DNA of 64,000 nucleotides from Planctomycetota bacterium (GTDB taxonomy: Bacteria > Planctomycetota > Phycisphaerae > Phycisphaerales > UBA5793): positions 372,001 through 436,000 of the forward strand of contig JABFGK010000001.1 in NCBI GenBank assembly GCA_013112555.1, read 5' to 3'. The stretch's first letter is position 1. Each line of letters begins with the position of its first letter. The position numbers and the translations under genes were made by a program. The notes under the pieces are model-generated. The model was not told where the DNA came from, ran no database searches, and saw nothing but the letters and a program-made list of their open reading frames with translations. Of this stretch, positions 1 to 10,459 are shown in pieces.

Positions 1-1
1 G

Positions 2-520
2 ATTGAACTGGCGGAGTTGGTCGAGGAACTCGATCAGACGGTGGTCCCGCTTGAGTACAAGCATCGCCTGCGGTCACGGCTGGAGGTCCTGCAGGAGAAG
101 GCCAGGACGATGCAGAAGCAGGCTGACAAGGAGGGTCGCGCCAACGTGGTCGAGCAGGCTCGGGCGCTCGCATCGACCTGCGCAGATCGGCCTGTCTGTA
201 TCGGCGTGCTGGATGATGCGAATGCTGAGACACTGCGCGCCGCCATGGATGTGATTCGGTCTGCTTCGTCCGACAGGCAGGCAATGCTGATCATGTCAGC
301 CGATCACGAGCAGAGCAAGGTGGCCATCCTCGCCTGGGTGCCGGATGCATTGATTGCCAAAGGGCTCAAGGCCGGCAACTGGGTGCGCGAGGTTGCCACA
401 GTGTGCGGCGGCGGGGGCGGGGGGCGACCCGACATGGCCCAGGCAGGCGGCAAGGATCCGTCGAAAGTCGAGGATGCCCTGCACTGTGCCGGCGAATACG
501 CAGCCCAGTTTGTTTCATGA
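2..520 (+). CDS. alaS: Alanine--tRNA ligase, C-terminal part (5' truncated by window)
   Basis: Open frame from the window edge; C-terminal DHHA1-like sequence ending VCGGGGGGRPDMAQAGGKDPSKVEDAL, typical of AlaRS. Confidence 0.95.
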   Translation: MELAELVEELDQTVVPLEYKHRLRSRLEVLQEKARTMQKQADKEGRANVVEQARALASTCADRPVCIGVLDDANAETLRAAMDVIRSASSDRQAMLIMSADHEQSKVAILAWVPDALIAKGLKAGNWVREVATVCGGGGGGRPDMAQAGGKDPSKVEDALHCAGEYAAQFVS

Positions 521-589
521 TGGTGGACATTGACGTTGCGATCCCGGAGGTCGGCTGTCGCAACTCACAGAGACACAGGGGATACAGGG

Positions 590-1591
590 ATGTTCGAATC
601 CAACCTGACTCGCCGCGACTTCCTGCGACATGCTACGGTCGGTACTGCAGTGCCGGCCGTGCTCGCTCCGGCGGCCCTGTTTTCACTGTGGGGCTGCCAG
701 ACACAAGGACATGCAGATATGAAATCCAACGCAGCCGGCTCGACCCCGTTGTTTCGCATCTCGCTGGCAGAGTGGTCATTGCACCGGATGCTCCGTTCCG
801 GCGAGCTTGACAATCTCGGCTTCCCGGCGTTTGCCCGGAGCGAGTTCGGGATAGACGGCGTGGAGTACGTCAATTCGTTCTTCAAGGACAAGGCACAGGA
901 TACCGGCTATCTGACGGAACTGAAACAGCGGTGTGCTGATTCCAATGTCCGGAGTGTGCTGATCATGTGTGACGGGGAGGGTCGGCTCGGCGATCCGGAC
1001 GATGCCGCACGGACGACTGCAGTCGAGAACCACTATCGCTGGGTCGAGGCAGCCCGATTCCTCGGATGCCACAGCATTCGCGTCAACGCTGCATCTGAAG
1101 GCACCTACGAGCAGCAGCGTGATCTGGCCGCCGACGGCCTCCGCCGGCTGACCGAGTTCGGGGCTGAGCATGACATCGGCGTCATCGTGGAGAATCACGG
1201 CGGTCTGTCATCAAACGGGCAATGGCTGTCATCCGTCATTCAGTCTGTCGGGCTGCCCGGGTGCGGCACGTTGCCGGACTTCGGCAACTTCTGTCTTGAC
1301 TGGTCGCGAAGTGATGAGGCTGATGCCTGGTACGATCGGTACCGGGGCGTGAGCGAACTGATGCCCTTTGCCAAAGCCGTCAGTGCCAAGACGAACGACT
1401 TTAACGAGCAGGGCGATGAAACGCATACCGACTATCTTCGGATGATGCGGATCGTGCTGGAGGCTGGCTATCGGGGGTATGTCGGGATTGAATACGAGGG
1501 AGAAGGCCTGAGCGAGGTCGAGGGGATTCGCGCGACCCATGCACTGTTGGACCGTGTGCGTACCGAACTCGCTGCCGAGTATGCCGGCTGA
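590..1591 (+). CDS. Sugar phosphate isomerase/epimerase family protein (TIM barrel) with Tat-like signal
   Basis: ORF 530..1591; likely start at 590 giving [25 protein letters not shown] (Tat RRDFL motif); xylose-isomerase-like barrel motifs ([18 protein letters not shown]). Confidence 0.8.
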   Translation: MFESNLTRRDFLRHATVGTAVPAVLAPAALFSLWGCQTQGHADMKSNAAGSTPLFRISLAEWSLHRMLRSGELDNLGFPAFARSEFGIDGVEYVNSFFKDKAQDTGYLTELKQRCADSNVRSVLIMCDGEGRLGDPDDAARTTAVENHYRWVEAARFLGCHSIRVNAASEGTYEQQRDLAADGLRRLTEFGAEHDIGVIVENHGGLSSNGQWLSSVIQSVGLPGCGTLPDFGNFCLDWSRSDEADAWYDRYRGVSELMPFAKAVSAKTNDFNEQGDETHTDYLRMMRIVLEAGYRGYVGIEYEGEGLSEVEGIRATHALLDRVRTELAAEYAG

Positions 1592-1594
1592 TCG

Positions 1595-2218
1595 CTACGG
1601 TGTGTCCTCGCCCCAGCGTCGCGACAGTGAATGGCTGACAATGCCCAACTGATCAAGCAGGCGGGCTGCCACGAAGTCCACGATATCGTCAAGTGACTGA
1701 GGCTGCAGATACCAGCCCGGATTGGCAGGAGCCACGATGGCCCCTGCCAATGCGAGCCGGCGCATGTTCTCGATATCAACCAATGACAGCGGGCTCTCCC
1801 GGTGGCACAGGACGAGCCGACGGCGCTCCTTGAGCGTCACCGCCGCCGCCCGGTACAGCAGGTTCGGCCCGAGGCCGCTTGCAATCATGCCCAGGCCGTT
1901 GCTTGAACAGGGGACGATCACCATGCCGTCATGGACAAACGTGCCGGAGGCGATCGCCGCCCCCACATCGTCGATCGGGTAGACGGTGATCAAACCTGCT
2001 GCCTGATCACGATGGGCAGTGCCAAGCAGTCCGGCTGCGTCGAGTGACTCGATCCCGAGTTCCTCATGGAGCAGGCGTCGGCCGTTCCGGGTGGCGACCA
2101 GATGGACTTCGATACCCAGCCGGCACAGTTCCTGAATGACGCGACGTGCATACACCGCCCCGCTGGCACCGGTGATGCCGACCACGATCCGTTGCGGGTT
2201 TGTGAGCGATTCATTCAC
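1595..2218 (-). CDS. ubiX: Flavin prenyltransferase UbiX
   Basis: VVGITGASGAVYARRVIQ N-terminus, PCSSNGLGMIASG, ERRRLVLCHRESPLS; flavoprotein family. Confidence 0.9.
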   Translation of the reverse strand: MNESLTNPQRIVVGITGASGAVYARRVIQELCRLGIEVHLVATRNGRRLLHEELGIESLDAAGLLGTAHRDQAAGLITVYPIDDVGAAIASGTFVHDGMVIVPCSSNGLGMIASGLGPNLLYRAAAVTLKERRRLVLCHRESPLSLVDIENMRRLALAGAIVAPANPGWYLQPQSLDDIVDFVAARLLDQLGIVSHSLSRRWGEDTP

Positions 2219-2259
2219 GGTGCGGTATCCTGGGAACTGTTGTCAGCGTGCGCCATCTG

Positions 2260-3390
2260 CTAGCGACGGATCTCAGTAACACCGCGCAGACCGTCGTGTT
2301 CGAACGTAATCCCGAAGTTTCCGGCTTCAATATGGCCGAGAAGTTCCCTCAGACCCGGGCCGGGCAACGGTTCAAGCGGGTGACCGTAGACCGTGGACTC
2401 GTAACTGGACAGGTGGTCATTCCAGACGTACTCGCCACCGCCGGGGCAGGTCAGTCGCGTACCCCAGATGTCCTCATGCAGTGCGAGTGCATCAACATCT
2501 CCGTAGAGCCGTCGCCACTCATTGAGGATGTACAGGTTGTCCCAGGAGCGTTCCTGAAGTCGCTCCCGATACTGATCCCAGAAGATCAGATCGAGCGAAT
2601 CGAGCATGTCCCCCGACACCTGGGCGCAGACGCTTTCCCCGAGCCAGGGCATCGTCTCGCCGACCGATTCGTGCACTTCGCCGCCCGCCCGCGCGGTGAG
2701 CCGTTGCACGGCATGAAACAGGACATCCTCACGGGGGGAGAGGATGAGGGCGCGCGACTTGACGGCATAGTACAGGTGCGGCATGTCCTCATCGGCAAAC
2801 GTAATGCGCACGTATTCGAGCCCGTCCTTTTCCTGCGATTCCCAGGCGATCATGTCCGGCATCATCTGGTCGGCCACACTCCGAAGTGACAGCATGAACG
2901 CGGAGAACTTCAGGCTGTCAGCCACCTCAATGTACAGATAGATCGGCAGTTGCCCGTAGTTGTCATAGATGTAGTCTTCCGGATCATCCGAGTTGAATGC
3001 CGCGTCCCAGAAGGCATCGCGGTCGATGTAGAGTGAGATGGATGAGCCGATCCAGCCGAGGGGGTTGGTCCGGATCGCGTCCGGCTGGCCTCGGAACAGG
3101 CCGCCTGCCATCTGCCGGAGCCAACTCTGATCGCGGTCGAATCCCATGATCAGTTGCACCAGGGCATCTTCGTGACGATCGCCGGTGTTCGGGTCAATTC
3201 GAGCATCGCCGATGAATCGCGTGATATCGTCGTAATCGCTCAGTGCGATCAAGGGCATGATCGTCAGGTCGGCGACAATTCGATCATCCTCGACGATAAA
3301 CCGAATGCCGAGCGGATCGAAGTTCTGACTCCAGTTTCGCAGATACCGCTGCCTCCACTGTCGATAGCCGTCGGCCTCGTGCGTCATCAC
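2260..3390 (-). CDS. Hypothetical protein, probable C-terminal half of a gene split by a frameshift (see 3387..5210)
   Basis: Coding-like sequence continues upstream of the ORF start in the same frame (DDLELRGYGVDSKTYNTIDFLTPIVELDTDWVMTHEADGYRQW), running into the end of the upstream ORF. Confidence 0.6.
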   Translation of the reverse strand: MMTHEADGYRQWRQRYLRNWSQNFDPLGIRFIVEDDRIVADLTIMPLIALSDYDDITRFIGDARIDPNTGDRHEDALVQLIMGFDRDQSWLRQMAGGLFRGQPDAIRTNPLGWIGSSISLYIDRDAFWDAAFNSDDPEDYIYDNYGQLPIYLYIEVADSLKFSAFMLSLRSVADQMMPDMIAWESQEKDGLEYVRITFADEDMPHLYYAVKSRALILSPREDVLFHAVQRLTARAGGEVHESVGETMPWLGESVCAQVSGDMLDSLDLIFWDQYRERLQERSWDNLYILNEWRRLYGDVDALALHEDIWGTRLTCPGGGEYVWNDHLSSYESTVYGHPLEPLPGPGLRELLGHIEAGNFGITFEHDGLRGVTEIRR

Positions 3391-5210
3391 CCAGTCTGTG
3401 TCGAGTTCGACGATCGGGGTAAGGAAGTCGATCGTGTTGTACGTCTTGGAATCGACGCCATACCCACGCAGTTCCAGGTCGTCTGAGTCTGCTGCGGGGG
3501 AAGCAGGGGGCCGGCTTCAATCGGCGTCGCCGCCAGAACAGGATTCTCGGCCGTGGCAATCCTGGACATGTAGGTGGCCTGCCACTCGTTCATCACAGCG
3601 GCGGCTCGGATTCGTCGCGAGTTGGCAATGCGCCAACGCGGCCCACACCAGCGCCGGATCGTTGGATCGGACACGAACAGGAAGGCTGTCTCGCCGTCAC
3701 TGCCGGGTGCATAGCGATTCCGAAAGAATGTGTACTCGTCAAGAGAGGCGAGCATAGCGCTCTGCCCTTCCTGACTGGCTGATGCGATCCGCTTCACCTG
3801 TGCCAGGGAGTTCGAGACGACGACGACCGTGTCCGATAACTGCGTGACATACGAACTGACACTCCGGTCCGGGCTCGTGGCGGCACGGCATGGGTACGGC
3901 AGGTCAGCCACGGCAGATACCGAGACCAACTCCGGGTTCTCGAGCGCGGCAGCCTGGTGCTGTGCGGCCAGATAGTTCAACATGACGGCCGGCGCATTTG
4001 TTTCGAACAGGACGGCCATGTCGGTCCCGGTGCGCAGATATGGGTCCGATCCCGTCATGGCAACGGAGCGGATGACGGACGGCCCGATCAGGCGGGCCAG
4101 GTCATTGAGTTCCAGACACAGTTGCCGTTGATACCGGGCCTGCGTCTGAGCATCCTCGGAGCGCGGTTCGAGCAATCGGAGAAACGGCGTGCCGTATTCG
4201 GTCGCCTCATCGACCATGCGGGTCAGGGCGACAAACGACGGGAAGAACAGGGCATGCTGATCGGCCGGGATGTACGAGGCCAGGAAGTCCGGCGTGGGTT
4301 CGATGCCTTCGAGCAGCGGGCCCCACTCGATCTCCTCGATTGTGATGCCCTCGATCGTGCTGACATCGACGGCCGGGACCGGCTTGTCGGCATCATCGAC
4401 CTGCACGAAGCGGTCCAGTTGCAGGTTCTCGCTCATGGCCCGGCCGCCCGAGAAAATCGCAAAGGTATCTTCGAGTTCGCTCGTGCGCCCCCCGCGCCAC
4501 GGCCGCCAGTTCGGGACGACCTGCGGGTTTTCATCGTCGTCCTGACCAAGACGCTCGGCAGTGGCCTGGCGCAACTGGTGGCGGAACCACGCGCTGCCGG
4601 GCACGCCACGGTTCACCAGGCCGGTGTAGAACTCCTCCTTTGACCGGTGGAACGTCTCCCGGCTTGCGGGGTCGGACTGTTCCAGGGGCAATGCAAACTT
4701 CACGCGGACCGCTGATCGGCCTTCGAGCCGATCCGATTCGTCGATCGGGAAGTTCACCGTGCCGTGCAGCGTGCTCGATCCGTCACGAAATGCTTTCGGG
4801 ACACGGAGAATCAACCGAGCGTTTTGAAGCGGGGTCAGGGCCCAGTCCCAGTTCTCGCGGGACTCCGGACGCAGGTATCCCTCGGCTCCTGCGGCATCAA
4901 GGTGACAGGCGACATAGCGACCGTTGCCCCAGCGCCACCAGGACATGCCCTGCATGTTCTCCAGTTCCGGCAGTTCGCCTTCGATCAGCGGCAGGTCCGT
5001 CAGCAGAATGTCGAAGTACAGGTACGTATCGGCGGTGACCGGCTTGTCGTAACTGACTTCGTCGGCTGTTTCCTGTGCGTGCAGCGCCGTGTGCGTACTC
5101 CCCCAGAGTACCAGGGCGATAACTGAGAGGAGGCACATTCCGGTGGTGCGTCGTAATGCGTGGTAACCATGCAGACAAAGCGCTTGATGATGTTTCGAAC
5201 ACCAGCCCAT
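3387..5210 (-). CDS. Hypothetical secreted protein, probable N-terminal portion of the split gene
   Basis: Long ORF with signal-like N-terminus; last ~40 residues (TWNCVGMASIPRRTTRSTSLPRSS) look out of frame. Confidence 0.6.
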   Translation of the reverse strand: MGWCSKHHQALCLHGYHALRRTTGMCLLSVIALVLWGSTHTALHAQETADEVSYDKPVTADTYLYFDILLTDLPLIEGELPELENMQGMSWWRWGNGRYVACHLDAAGAEGYLRPESRENWDWALTPLQNARLILRVPKAFRDGSSTLHGTVNFPIDESDRLEGRSAVRVKFALPLEQSDPASRETFHRSKEEFYTGLVNRGVPGSAWFRHQLRQATAERLGQDDDENPQVVPNWRPWRGGRTSELEDTFAIFSGGRAMSENLQLDRFVQVDDADKPVPAVDVSTIEGITIEEIEWGPLLEGIEPTPDFLASYIPADQHALFFPSFVALTRMVDEATEYGTPFLRLLEPRSEDAQTQARYQRQLCLELNDLARLIGPSVIRSVAMTGSDPYLRTGTDMAVLFETNAPAVMLNYLAAQHQAAALENPELVSVSAVADLPYPCRAATSPDRSVSSYVTQLSDTVVVVSNSLAQVKRIASASQEGQSAMLASLDEYTFFRNRYAPGSDGETAFLFVSDPTIRRWCGPRWRIANSRRIRAAAVMNEWQATYMSRIATAENPVLAATPIEAGPLLPPQQTQTTWNCVGMASIPRRTTRSTSLPRSSNSTQTG

Positions 5211-5263
5211 AGTGAGTCTCCAGTTGAGAGATGTGCACAGTTATTGTAGGGCGCCGAATTGAA

Positions 5264-5293
5264 AGCCCCACCCGAAATACTCCGGGTGGGGCT
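5264..5293 (-). terminator. Intrinsic terminator-like hairpin downstream of glpX
   Basis: agccccacccg-aaatact-ccgggtggggct near-perfect hairpin between the glpX stop and the next minus-strand gene; modest U-tract. Confidence 0.6.
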
Positions 5294-5327
5294 ATTGGCT
5301 TCAAAATGGGGTATTTGAGGCGAGAAA

Positions 5328-6470
5328 TCAGATCCGGACTTCCTCGCCGGAGGAGCCGAGGCGGACCGTCTTGTTGTCCATATCGTGGAAGGCATCGATG
5401 ATTCGGACCGTGCGGTTTCGGGCACGGACGAGGATCGACTGCGTGATGCAGTGTCGGCCACGGTGCTTGATACCCTGCAGCATGGGGCTGTCGCTGATCC
5501 CGGTGGCAGCAAAGATAACGTGATCGCCTTTGGCCATCTCATCGACGGTCCAGACCTGCTTCAAGTCATCTTCGGTGACACCCTCTTCGGTCGTGAGACG
5601 AGTGAGTTCCTCTTCATCGCGCGGCCACATGCGTGAATACATCTCGCCGCCGAGGCACTTGATCGCTGCCGAAGCAATAACGGCCTCGGGGCTGCCGCCG
5701 ATGCCGAGATACAGGTCGACGCCGGATTCCGGCAGGCACGGGGCAATGGCTGCGGCCACATCGCCGTCGGAAATCAAACGGATCCCACAGCCGGCCCGAC
5801 GCAAGCCTTCGATAATGTGCTGATGGCGGGGGCGGTCCAGGACGACGGCCACGACGTCACGGACGCGCTTCTTGAGCTTGAAGGCGATGACATCGAGGTT
5901 CTCGTCGATCGGGGCATCGATCTTGATCTTGCCCGGCCCTTCACGAACGGTTGGCCCGAACGCGATCTTCTCCATGTAATACGAGGGGATGGATGGGAAC
6001 AGCTTGGTCGCATCATCATCCGGGGTCTTGCATGATGCGGCCGCGATCACGGAGATGGCACCGGGCAGGCCCTTGCCCGTCAGCGTGGTGCCGTCGATCG
6101 GATCGACTGCGATGGCCAGCGGGATCGCATGGTCGGACCAGGTTCCCATCTTCTCGCCGGTGAAAATACCCGGGGCATCATCCTTTCGTCCCTCACCGAT
6201 GGCGACGTAGCCCTTGACGTCCACCAACTGAAACATGCCGCGCATCGAGTCGGCGGCTGCATAGTCGGCCTTGTTCTTATCGCCCTTGCCAAACCACTTC
6301 CAGGCGCACAAGGCTGCGTTCTCGGTGCAGCGGACGAGGTCCAGGTCAATTTGTCGCTCGGGATCGTGTCGAATGATCATGCTCTGATTCCAGGTCATTG
6401 AGGTCAGGGTTCGCGTGTTTTCCGGCTGCATGTGGCACCCTGCGGGAGGGGCAACAGCATGACGGCACAC
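5328..6470 (-). CDS. glpX: Class II fructose-1,6-bisphosphatase GlpX
   Basis: AVDPIDGTTLTGKGLPGAISVIAAA, DLYLGIGGSPEAVIASAAIKCLGGEM; true start may be an internal ATG. Confidence 0.93.
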   Translation of the reverse strand: MCRHAVAPPAGCHMQPENTRTLTSMTWNQSMIIRHDPERQIDLDLVRCTENAALCAWKWFGKGDKNKADYAAADSMRGMFQLVDVKGYVAIGEGRKDDAPGIFTGEKMGTWSDHAIPLAIAVDPIDGTTLTGKGLPGAISVIAAASCKTPDDDATKLFPSIPSYYMEKIAFGPTVREGPGKIKIDAPIDENLDVIAFKLKKRVRDVVAVVLDRPRHQHIIEGLRRAGCGIRLISDGDVAAAIAPCLPESGVDLYLGIGGSPEAVIASAAIKCLGGEMYSRMWPRDEEELTRLTTEEGVTEDDLKQVWTVDEMAKGDHVIFAATGISDSPMLQGIKHRGRHCITQSILVRARNRTVRIIDAFHDMDNKTVRLGSSGEEVRI

Positions 6471-6881
6471 AGGTCATCAAACGGGCCACTACCTTAGCAG
6501 GCTCGGCATGATGAACCCACATGCGGCCATGCCGAATCATACCAATCGGGTCACAATTCCGCGATCGGTGTCGAGTTTTGGGCTCGACCGTGAAGCGCAG
6601 CCTGTCCCGTCGGATCGGGGTCGGTCGACCGTATGGATCAGGCTCAGGCTCGTCTCTGAAATAGGGAAACGACTGGTTGCGATCCCGTGGCTGCTCGCGT
6701 ACCGTACTCGCCTGAGACGGAGTCCGTGGTCGCCTTTGAAAATGGTTGTGTAGGCTGCCCTTTTGTTGGGGTGGCAGACGATGGCAGTCGGGTTCCGATC
6801 GGGGTTGTGTTGTACAGCCGGCCGGAGCTGCGACCGGGCTGACTTGGTACTGACATTGCAACTGCAGGGTGGATTTGCGCA

Positions 6882-7838
6882 ATGCTCAACGCCGGCATCA
6901 TCTACGCCGCCTGTGTCGCCGGAGCCGTCGGGGTTCTCCTCATGCTCCCGCGTCGCGGATCACAACTCGCGCTGCTGGGTGGCCTGATCGGGGCAGCCTC
7001 GCTCGGGGCCGCACTCTTGGCTGTTCTGAATGTGACCCAGGGTGCCGACCCTCCCGTCGGCGAACGCCCGGGTGTTTTCTTTATCGTACTGGCTTTTGTG
7101 GCTGCAGCCGGCGCTGCCCGGATGATCACCCATCCGCGCCCGGTGTATGCAGCCCTCTACTTCATTCTCGTGATCCTTGCCTCCGCCGGGCTATTGGTCC
7201 TGCTGGCTGCAGAGTTCATGGCCTTTGCGCTCGTGATCGTGTATGCCGGTGCCATCCTCGTCACCTACCTGTTTGTGATCATGTTTGCACAGCAGGCCGC
7301 AGAAGAGGGGCAGGAAGCCAATGAGTCGGCCCCGTATGACCTCAGCGCGCGCGAACCGGTAGCGGCCGTGGCTGCAGGCTTCATCATGCTGGCTGCATTG
7401 CTGGGCCTGATGTACCGTGGGACCGGGCAGTTGGATTCGTCCTCGGTGATGAATGCACAGGCAGCCGCTCGAATGGTGGAGTCAGACCCCGCGTTTGCAT
7501 TACTGGTGCAGAAAGCCGAGCGGGCGCTGGCAGATCAGGGCACCCTCGAACCCGGTGAGACGGTCGCCTGGATTGAGAGCAATGACCGCGAAGCCTGGTT
7601 GACACGCGAGGATTCCGCCTCAGCCGAGTCCGGGGCCGGCCGATTGGTCACCCTGCCCGGCGATTTCCAGATTGATAATGTGGAGCGGCTCGGGTTATCG
7701 CTCATGTCCGAGTTCCCGGCGAGCCTGGAGGTTGCCGGTGTGATTCTGCTGATGGCCATGCTCGGTGCAGTCGTTCTGTCTCGAAAGATACAGCCCCTGA
7801 TGACGCCTGCCGGTGGCACGGACACCGGGTCCGCGTAA
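6882..7838 (+). CDS. nuoJ: NADH-quinone oxidoreductase subunit J (extended)
   Basis: FFIVLAFVAAAGAARMITHPRPVYAALYFILVILASAGLLVLLAAEFMAFALVIVYAGAILVTYLFVIMF; followed by nuoK. Confidence 0.9.
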   Translation: MLNAGIIYAACVAGAVGVLLMLPRRGSQLALLGGLIGAASLGAALLAVLNVTQGADPPVGERPGVFFIVLAFVAAAGAARMITHPRPVYAALYFILVILASAGLLVLLAAEFMAFALVIVYAGAILVTYLFVIMFAQQAAEEGQEANESAPYDLSAREPVAAVAAGFIMLAALLGLMYRGTGQLDSSSVMNAQAAARMVESDPAFALLVQKAERALADQGTLEPGETVAWIESNDREAWLTREDSASAESGAGRLVTLPGDFQIDNVERLGLSLMSEFPASLEVAGVILLMAMLGAVVLSRKIQPLMTPAGGTDTGSA

Positions 7839-7923
7839 GCCGCCGGTGCGACCGGGCTCGGTGACTTGCGGATCGCAGAGCCGACGGTCGAGTTGAAGTG
7901 AGAAAGACGGAGGTCACGGTCAC

Positions 7924-8241
7924 GTGCAGCCGATTTCAATCATCTCTCTGAATGCCTACCTGTTGGTCAGTGCCGTGCTTTTCGCACTGGGGCTGATCGG
8001 GTTTTTGACTCGACGAAATCTGATCATCATGTTTCTGTGTACGGAACTGATGTTCCAGGCAGCAGCTATCGCGATGATCGCCTTCGGCGCGTACCACATG
8101 GATATCCAGGGACAGGTGTTTCTGATTTTCGTGCTGACCGTGGCGGCTGCTGAGGCTGCCCTGGCGTTGGCGCTGGTGGTGGCTCTGTATCGAAGACGCA
8201 ACAGTCTCGATGCCGAGGTCTGGTCTGAAATGAGTGGCTGA
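7924..8241 (+). CDS. nuoK: NADH-quinone oxidoreductase subunit K
   Basis: GTG start; IGFLTRRNLIIMFLCTELMFQAAAIAMIAFG...VAAAEAALALALVVALYRRR. Confidence 0.95.
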   Translation: MQPISIISLNAYLLVSAVLFALGLIGFLTRRNLIIMFLCTELMFQAAAIAMIAFGAYHMDIQGQVFLIFVLTVAAAEAALALALVVALYRRRNSLDAEVWSEMSG

Positions 8242-8299
8242 CCGCAGGGGCTGATGATGCCTGTGTGGTCATGCAAACCGTCTAAGAGGATCCGTCACT

Positions 8300-10456
8300 G
8301 TGACGCTTGAATCAATGCAACCCATGCTGAGCGAACTGAGCGTCCTGCTCGTGCCGGCGACCGCGCACGGGGGCGGTGCTGCGTCACATGGTGCGGCTGC
8401 GGTCTCGGAGGCCATTGCTGCCGGACCGTGGTTTGCCATGTTCATCCCGCTGTTCCCACTCCTGGCAGCCGTTGTCTGCGGCTTGTTTGCCTTTACGCGT
8501 CGCTACGACCCGAAGCGCAGCAAGATCCCCGGATGGTGCTGCGTACTCGGCTTGCTCCTGTCGTTTGTCACGTCGGTGGCCGTGATCAGCCGGATCGGGC
8601 ACGACACGCTGCAGGTGACGATCTTCGAGTGGATTGCCAGCGGATCGCTGCAGGCAGATTTCGCGTTCTATCTCGACCCCCTCACGTCGATCATGTTGCT
8701 CGTGGTGACCGGGATCTCGACGCTGGTTGCCCTGTATGCCAGCGAGTACATGTCCGGCGACCGGGGATATGCGCGATTCTTTGCGTTCATCGGCATGTTC
8801 GTCTTTGCGATGACCTGCCTCATTCTGGCTGACAACTTGGTATTGCTCTATCTCGGGTGGGAAGGCGTCGGGCTCTGCTCCTACCTGCTGATCGGGTTCT
8901 ACTACGAGAAACCGTCGGCTGTGGCCGCTGCCAAGAAGGCGTTCATCGTCAACCGGATCGGCGACCTCGGTTTTGCACTGGGCATCATGCTGACGTATAT
9001 GGAGTTCGGAACGGTCGAATTCGCCCCGCTCTTTCAGGCACTGAGCGGCCACTCGCCGGAAAGCGTCTCGGGCTCGGTTCAGATCATCCCCTTCCTGCTC
9101 ATGCTTGGTGCGTTCGGCAAGAGTGCCCAGTTGCCGCTGTACGTCTGGCTGCCGGATGCGATGGAAGGCCCGACGCCGGTGTCGGCACTCATTCACGCTG
9201 CCACGATGGTGACGGCCGGCGTGTACATGATCGCCCGGTTGGCCCCGCTGTTCGTCCTCAGCCCGTATGCGCTCCCGACCGTTGCCTGGATCGGTGGTCT
9301 GACAGCCCTGTTTGCGGCCACCATCGGCATGGCCCAGTACGACATGAAACGGATTTTTGCGTATTCAACGGTGTCCCAACTTGGATACATGTTCATGGGC
9401 ATCGGCGTGCTCAGCGCAACCGGGGCCGTGTTCCATCTGTTTACCCATGCCTTCTTCAAGGCATTGCTGTTCCTCGGCTCCGGGGCCGTCATGCACGGCT
9501 TTGCCGGCCAACTGGACATCCGGCGTATTTCCGGCCTGCGAAAGGTCAAGGGCTGGGGCGTCGTGACATGGACCATGCTCGTCGGGTGCCTCGCACTGGC
9601 CGGCTTCCCGTTCCTGTCCGGCTTCTTCTCGAAGGACACGATTCTCGCACAGGCGTTCGTGACACCCGGCTACGGCTTCACAATACTCGGGTTCATGGGG
9701 CTGTTCACCGCGTTGCTGACGGCCTACTACACCTTCCGCCTGTTCTTCCGAGTGTTTCTCGGCCCGCAGCGGTACGAACCGGGCGACGAGCATCATGCAG
9801 ACGATGATGGCGGCCACGGGCATGAGGCCGAGCATTTCCATCCCCATGCACCGGGCTGGGCAATCAACCTTGTTCTCACCATTCTCGCCCTCGGGGCTGC
9901 CTTCTCCGGATACGTTGGCGTCTTCGGTGGCGAAGAACACGGGTGGTTCGGCGGGATGATGCACGCCTCGACCGGGAATGCCGTCACGGAATCGCTGGCT
10001 GCGTCACATGGGGCAGACGGTCATGCTGCCGGGGAGGCAGCCGGCTTCTGGGCTGACCCGCACAAGTGGATGATGGCGGTATCGGCTGTCATCGGATTGG
10101 TCGGCATCCTTATTGCCTGGTACTTCCATCTGTTGAATCGTCAGGCAGCAGACCGGCTCAAGGAACGGGTCCGCCCGATCGCGGTCCTGCTCGAGAATAA
10201 GTGGTATGTCGATGAAGGCTATGACATTCTGATTCGCAAGCCGCTTCGTATGGCCGGCTATGTGTTCTATCTCATCGGCGACACCATCATTATCAACGGG
10301 CTGGTGGCCCTGGGTGGTGCCATCCCGCGGCTCATCGGTTCCACCATCAAGCCGATGCAGCGTGGTATTCTGCATGGCTACGGACTCGGCATGGCTGCCG
10401 GATTGTGTGCTGTGCTTGCCATCATGTGGTGGCTCATTCAAGTGGGAGTGACCTGA
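8300..10456 (+). CDS. nuoL: NADH-quinone oxidoreductase subunit L
   Basis: LLYLGWEGVGLCSYLLIGFYY, PLYVWLPDAMEGPTPVSALIHAATMVTAGVYM. Confidence 0.97.
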   Translation: MTLESMQPMLSELSVLLVPATAHGGGAASHGAAAVSEAIAAGPWFAMFIPLFPLLAAVVCGLFAFTRRYDPKRSKIPGWCCVLGLLLSFVTSVAVISRIGHDTLQVTIFEWIASGSLQADFAFYLDPLTSIMLLVVTGISTLVALYASEYMSGDRGYARFFAFIGMFVFAMTCLILADNLVLLYLGWEGVGLCSYLLIGFYYEKPSAVAAAKKAFIVNRIGDLGFALGIMLTYMEFGTVEFAPLFQALSGHSPESVSGSVQIIPFLLMLGAFGKSAQLPLYVWLPDAMEGPTPVSALIHAATMVTAGVYMIARLAPLFVLSPYALPTVAWIGGLTALFAATIGMAQYDMKRIFAYSTVSQLGYMFMGIGVLSATGAVFHLFTHAFFKALLFLGSGAVMHGFAGQLDIRRISGLRKVKGWGVVTWTMLVGCLALAGFPFLSGFFSKDTILAQAFVTPGYGFTILGFMGLFTALLTAYYTFRLFFRVFLGPQRYEPGDEHHADDDGGHGHEAEHFHPHAPGWAINLVLTILALGAAFSGYVGVFGGEEHGWFGGMMHASTGNAVTESLAASHGADGHAAGEAAGFWADPHKWMMAVSAVIGLVGILIAWYFHLLNRQAADRLKERVRPIAVLLENKWYVDEGYDILIRKPLRMAGYVFYLIGDTIIINGLVALGGAIPRLIGSTIKPMQRGILHGYGLGMAAGLCAVLAIMWWLIQVGVT

Positions 10457-10459
10457 CCC

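Noticed and set aside
580-600. TTCGAATCC T-loop-like sequence near 590
   Set aside because: Part of the isomerase N-terminus; no cloverleaf can be drawn
8384-9196. Long antisense ORFs opposite nuoL/nuoM/nuoN (also 11387..12175 -, 9365..9964 -)
   Set aside because: Shadow ORFs in high-GC coding sequence; opposite strand encodes clear Nuo subunits
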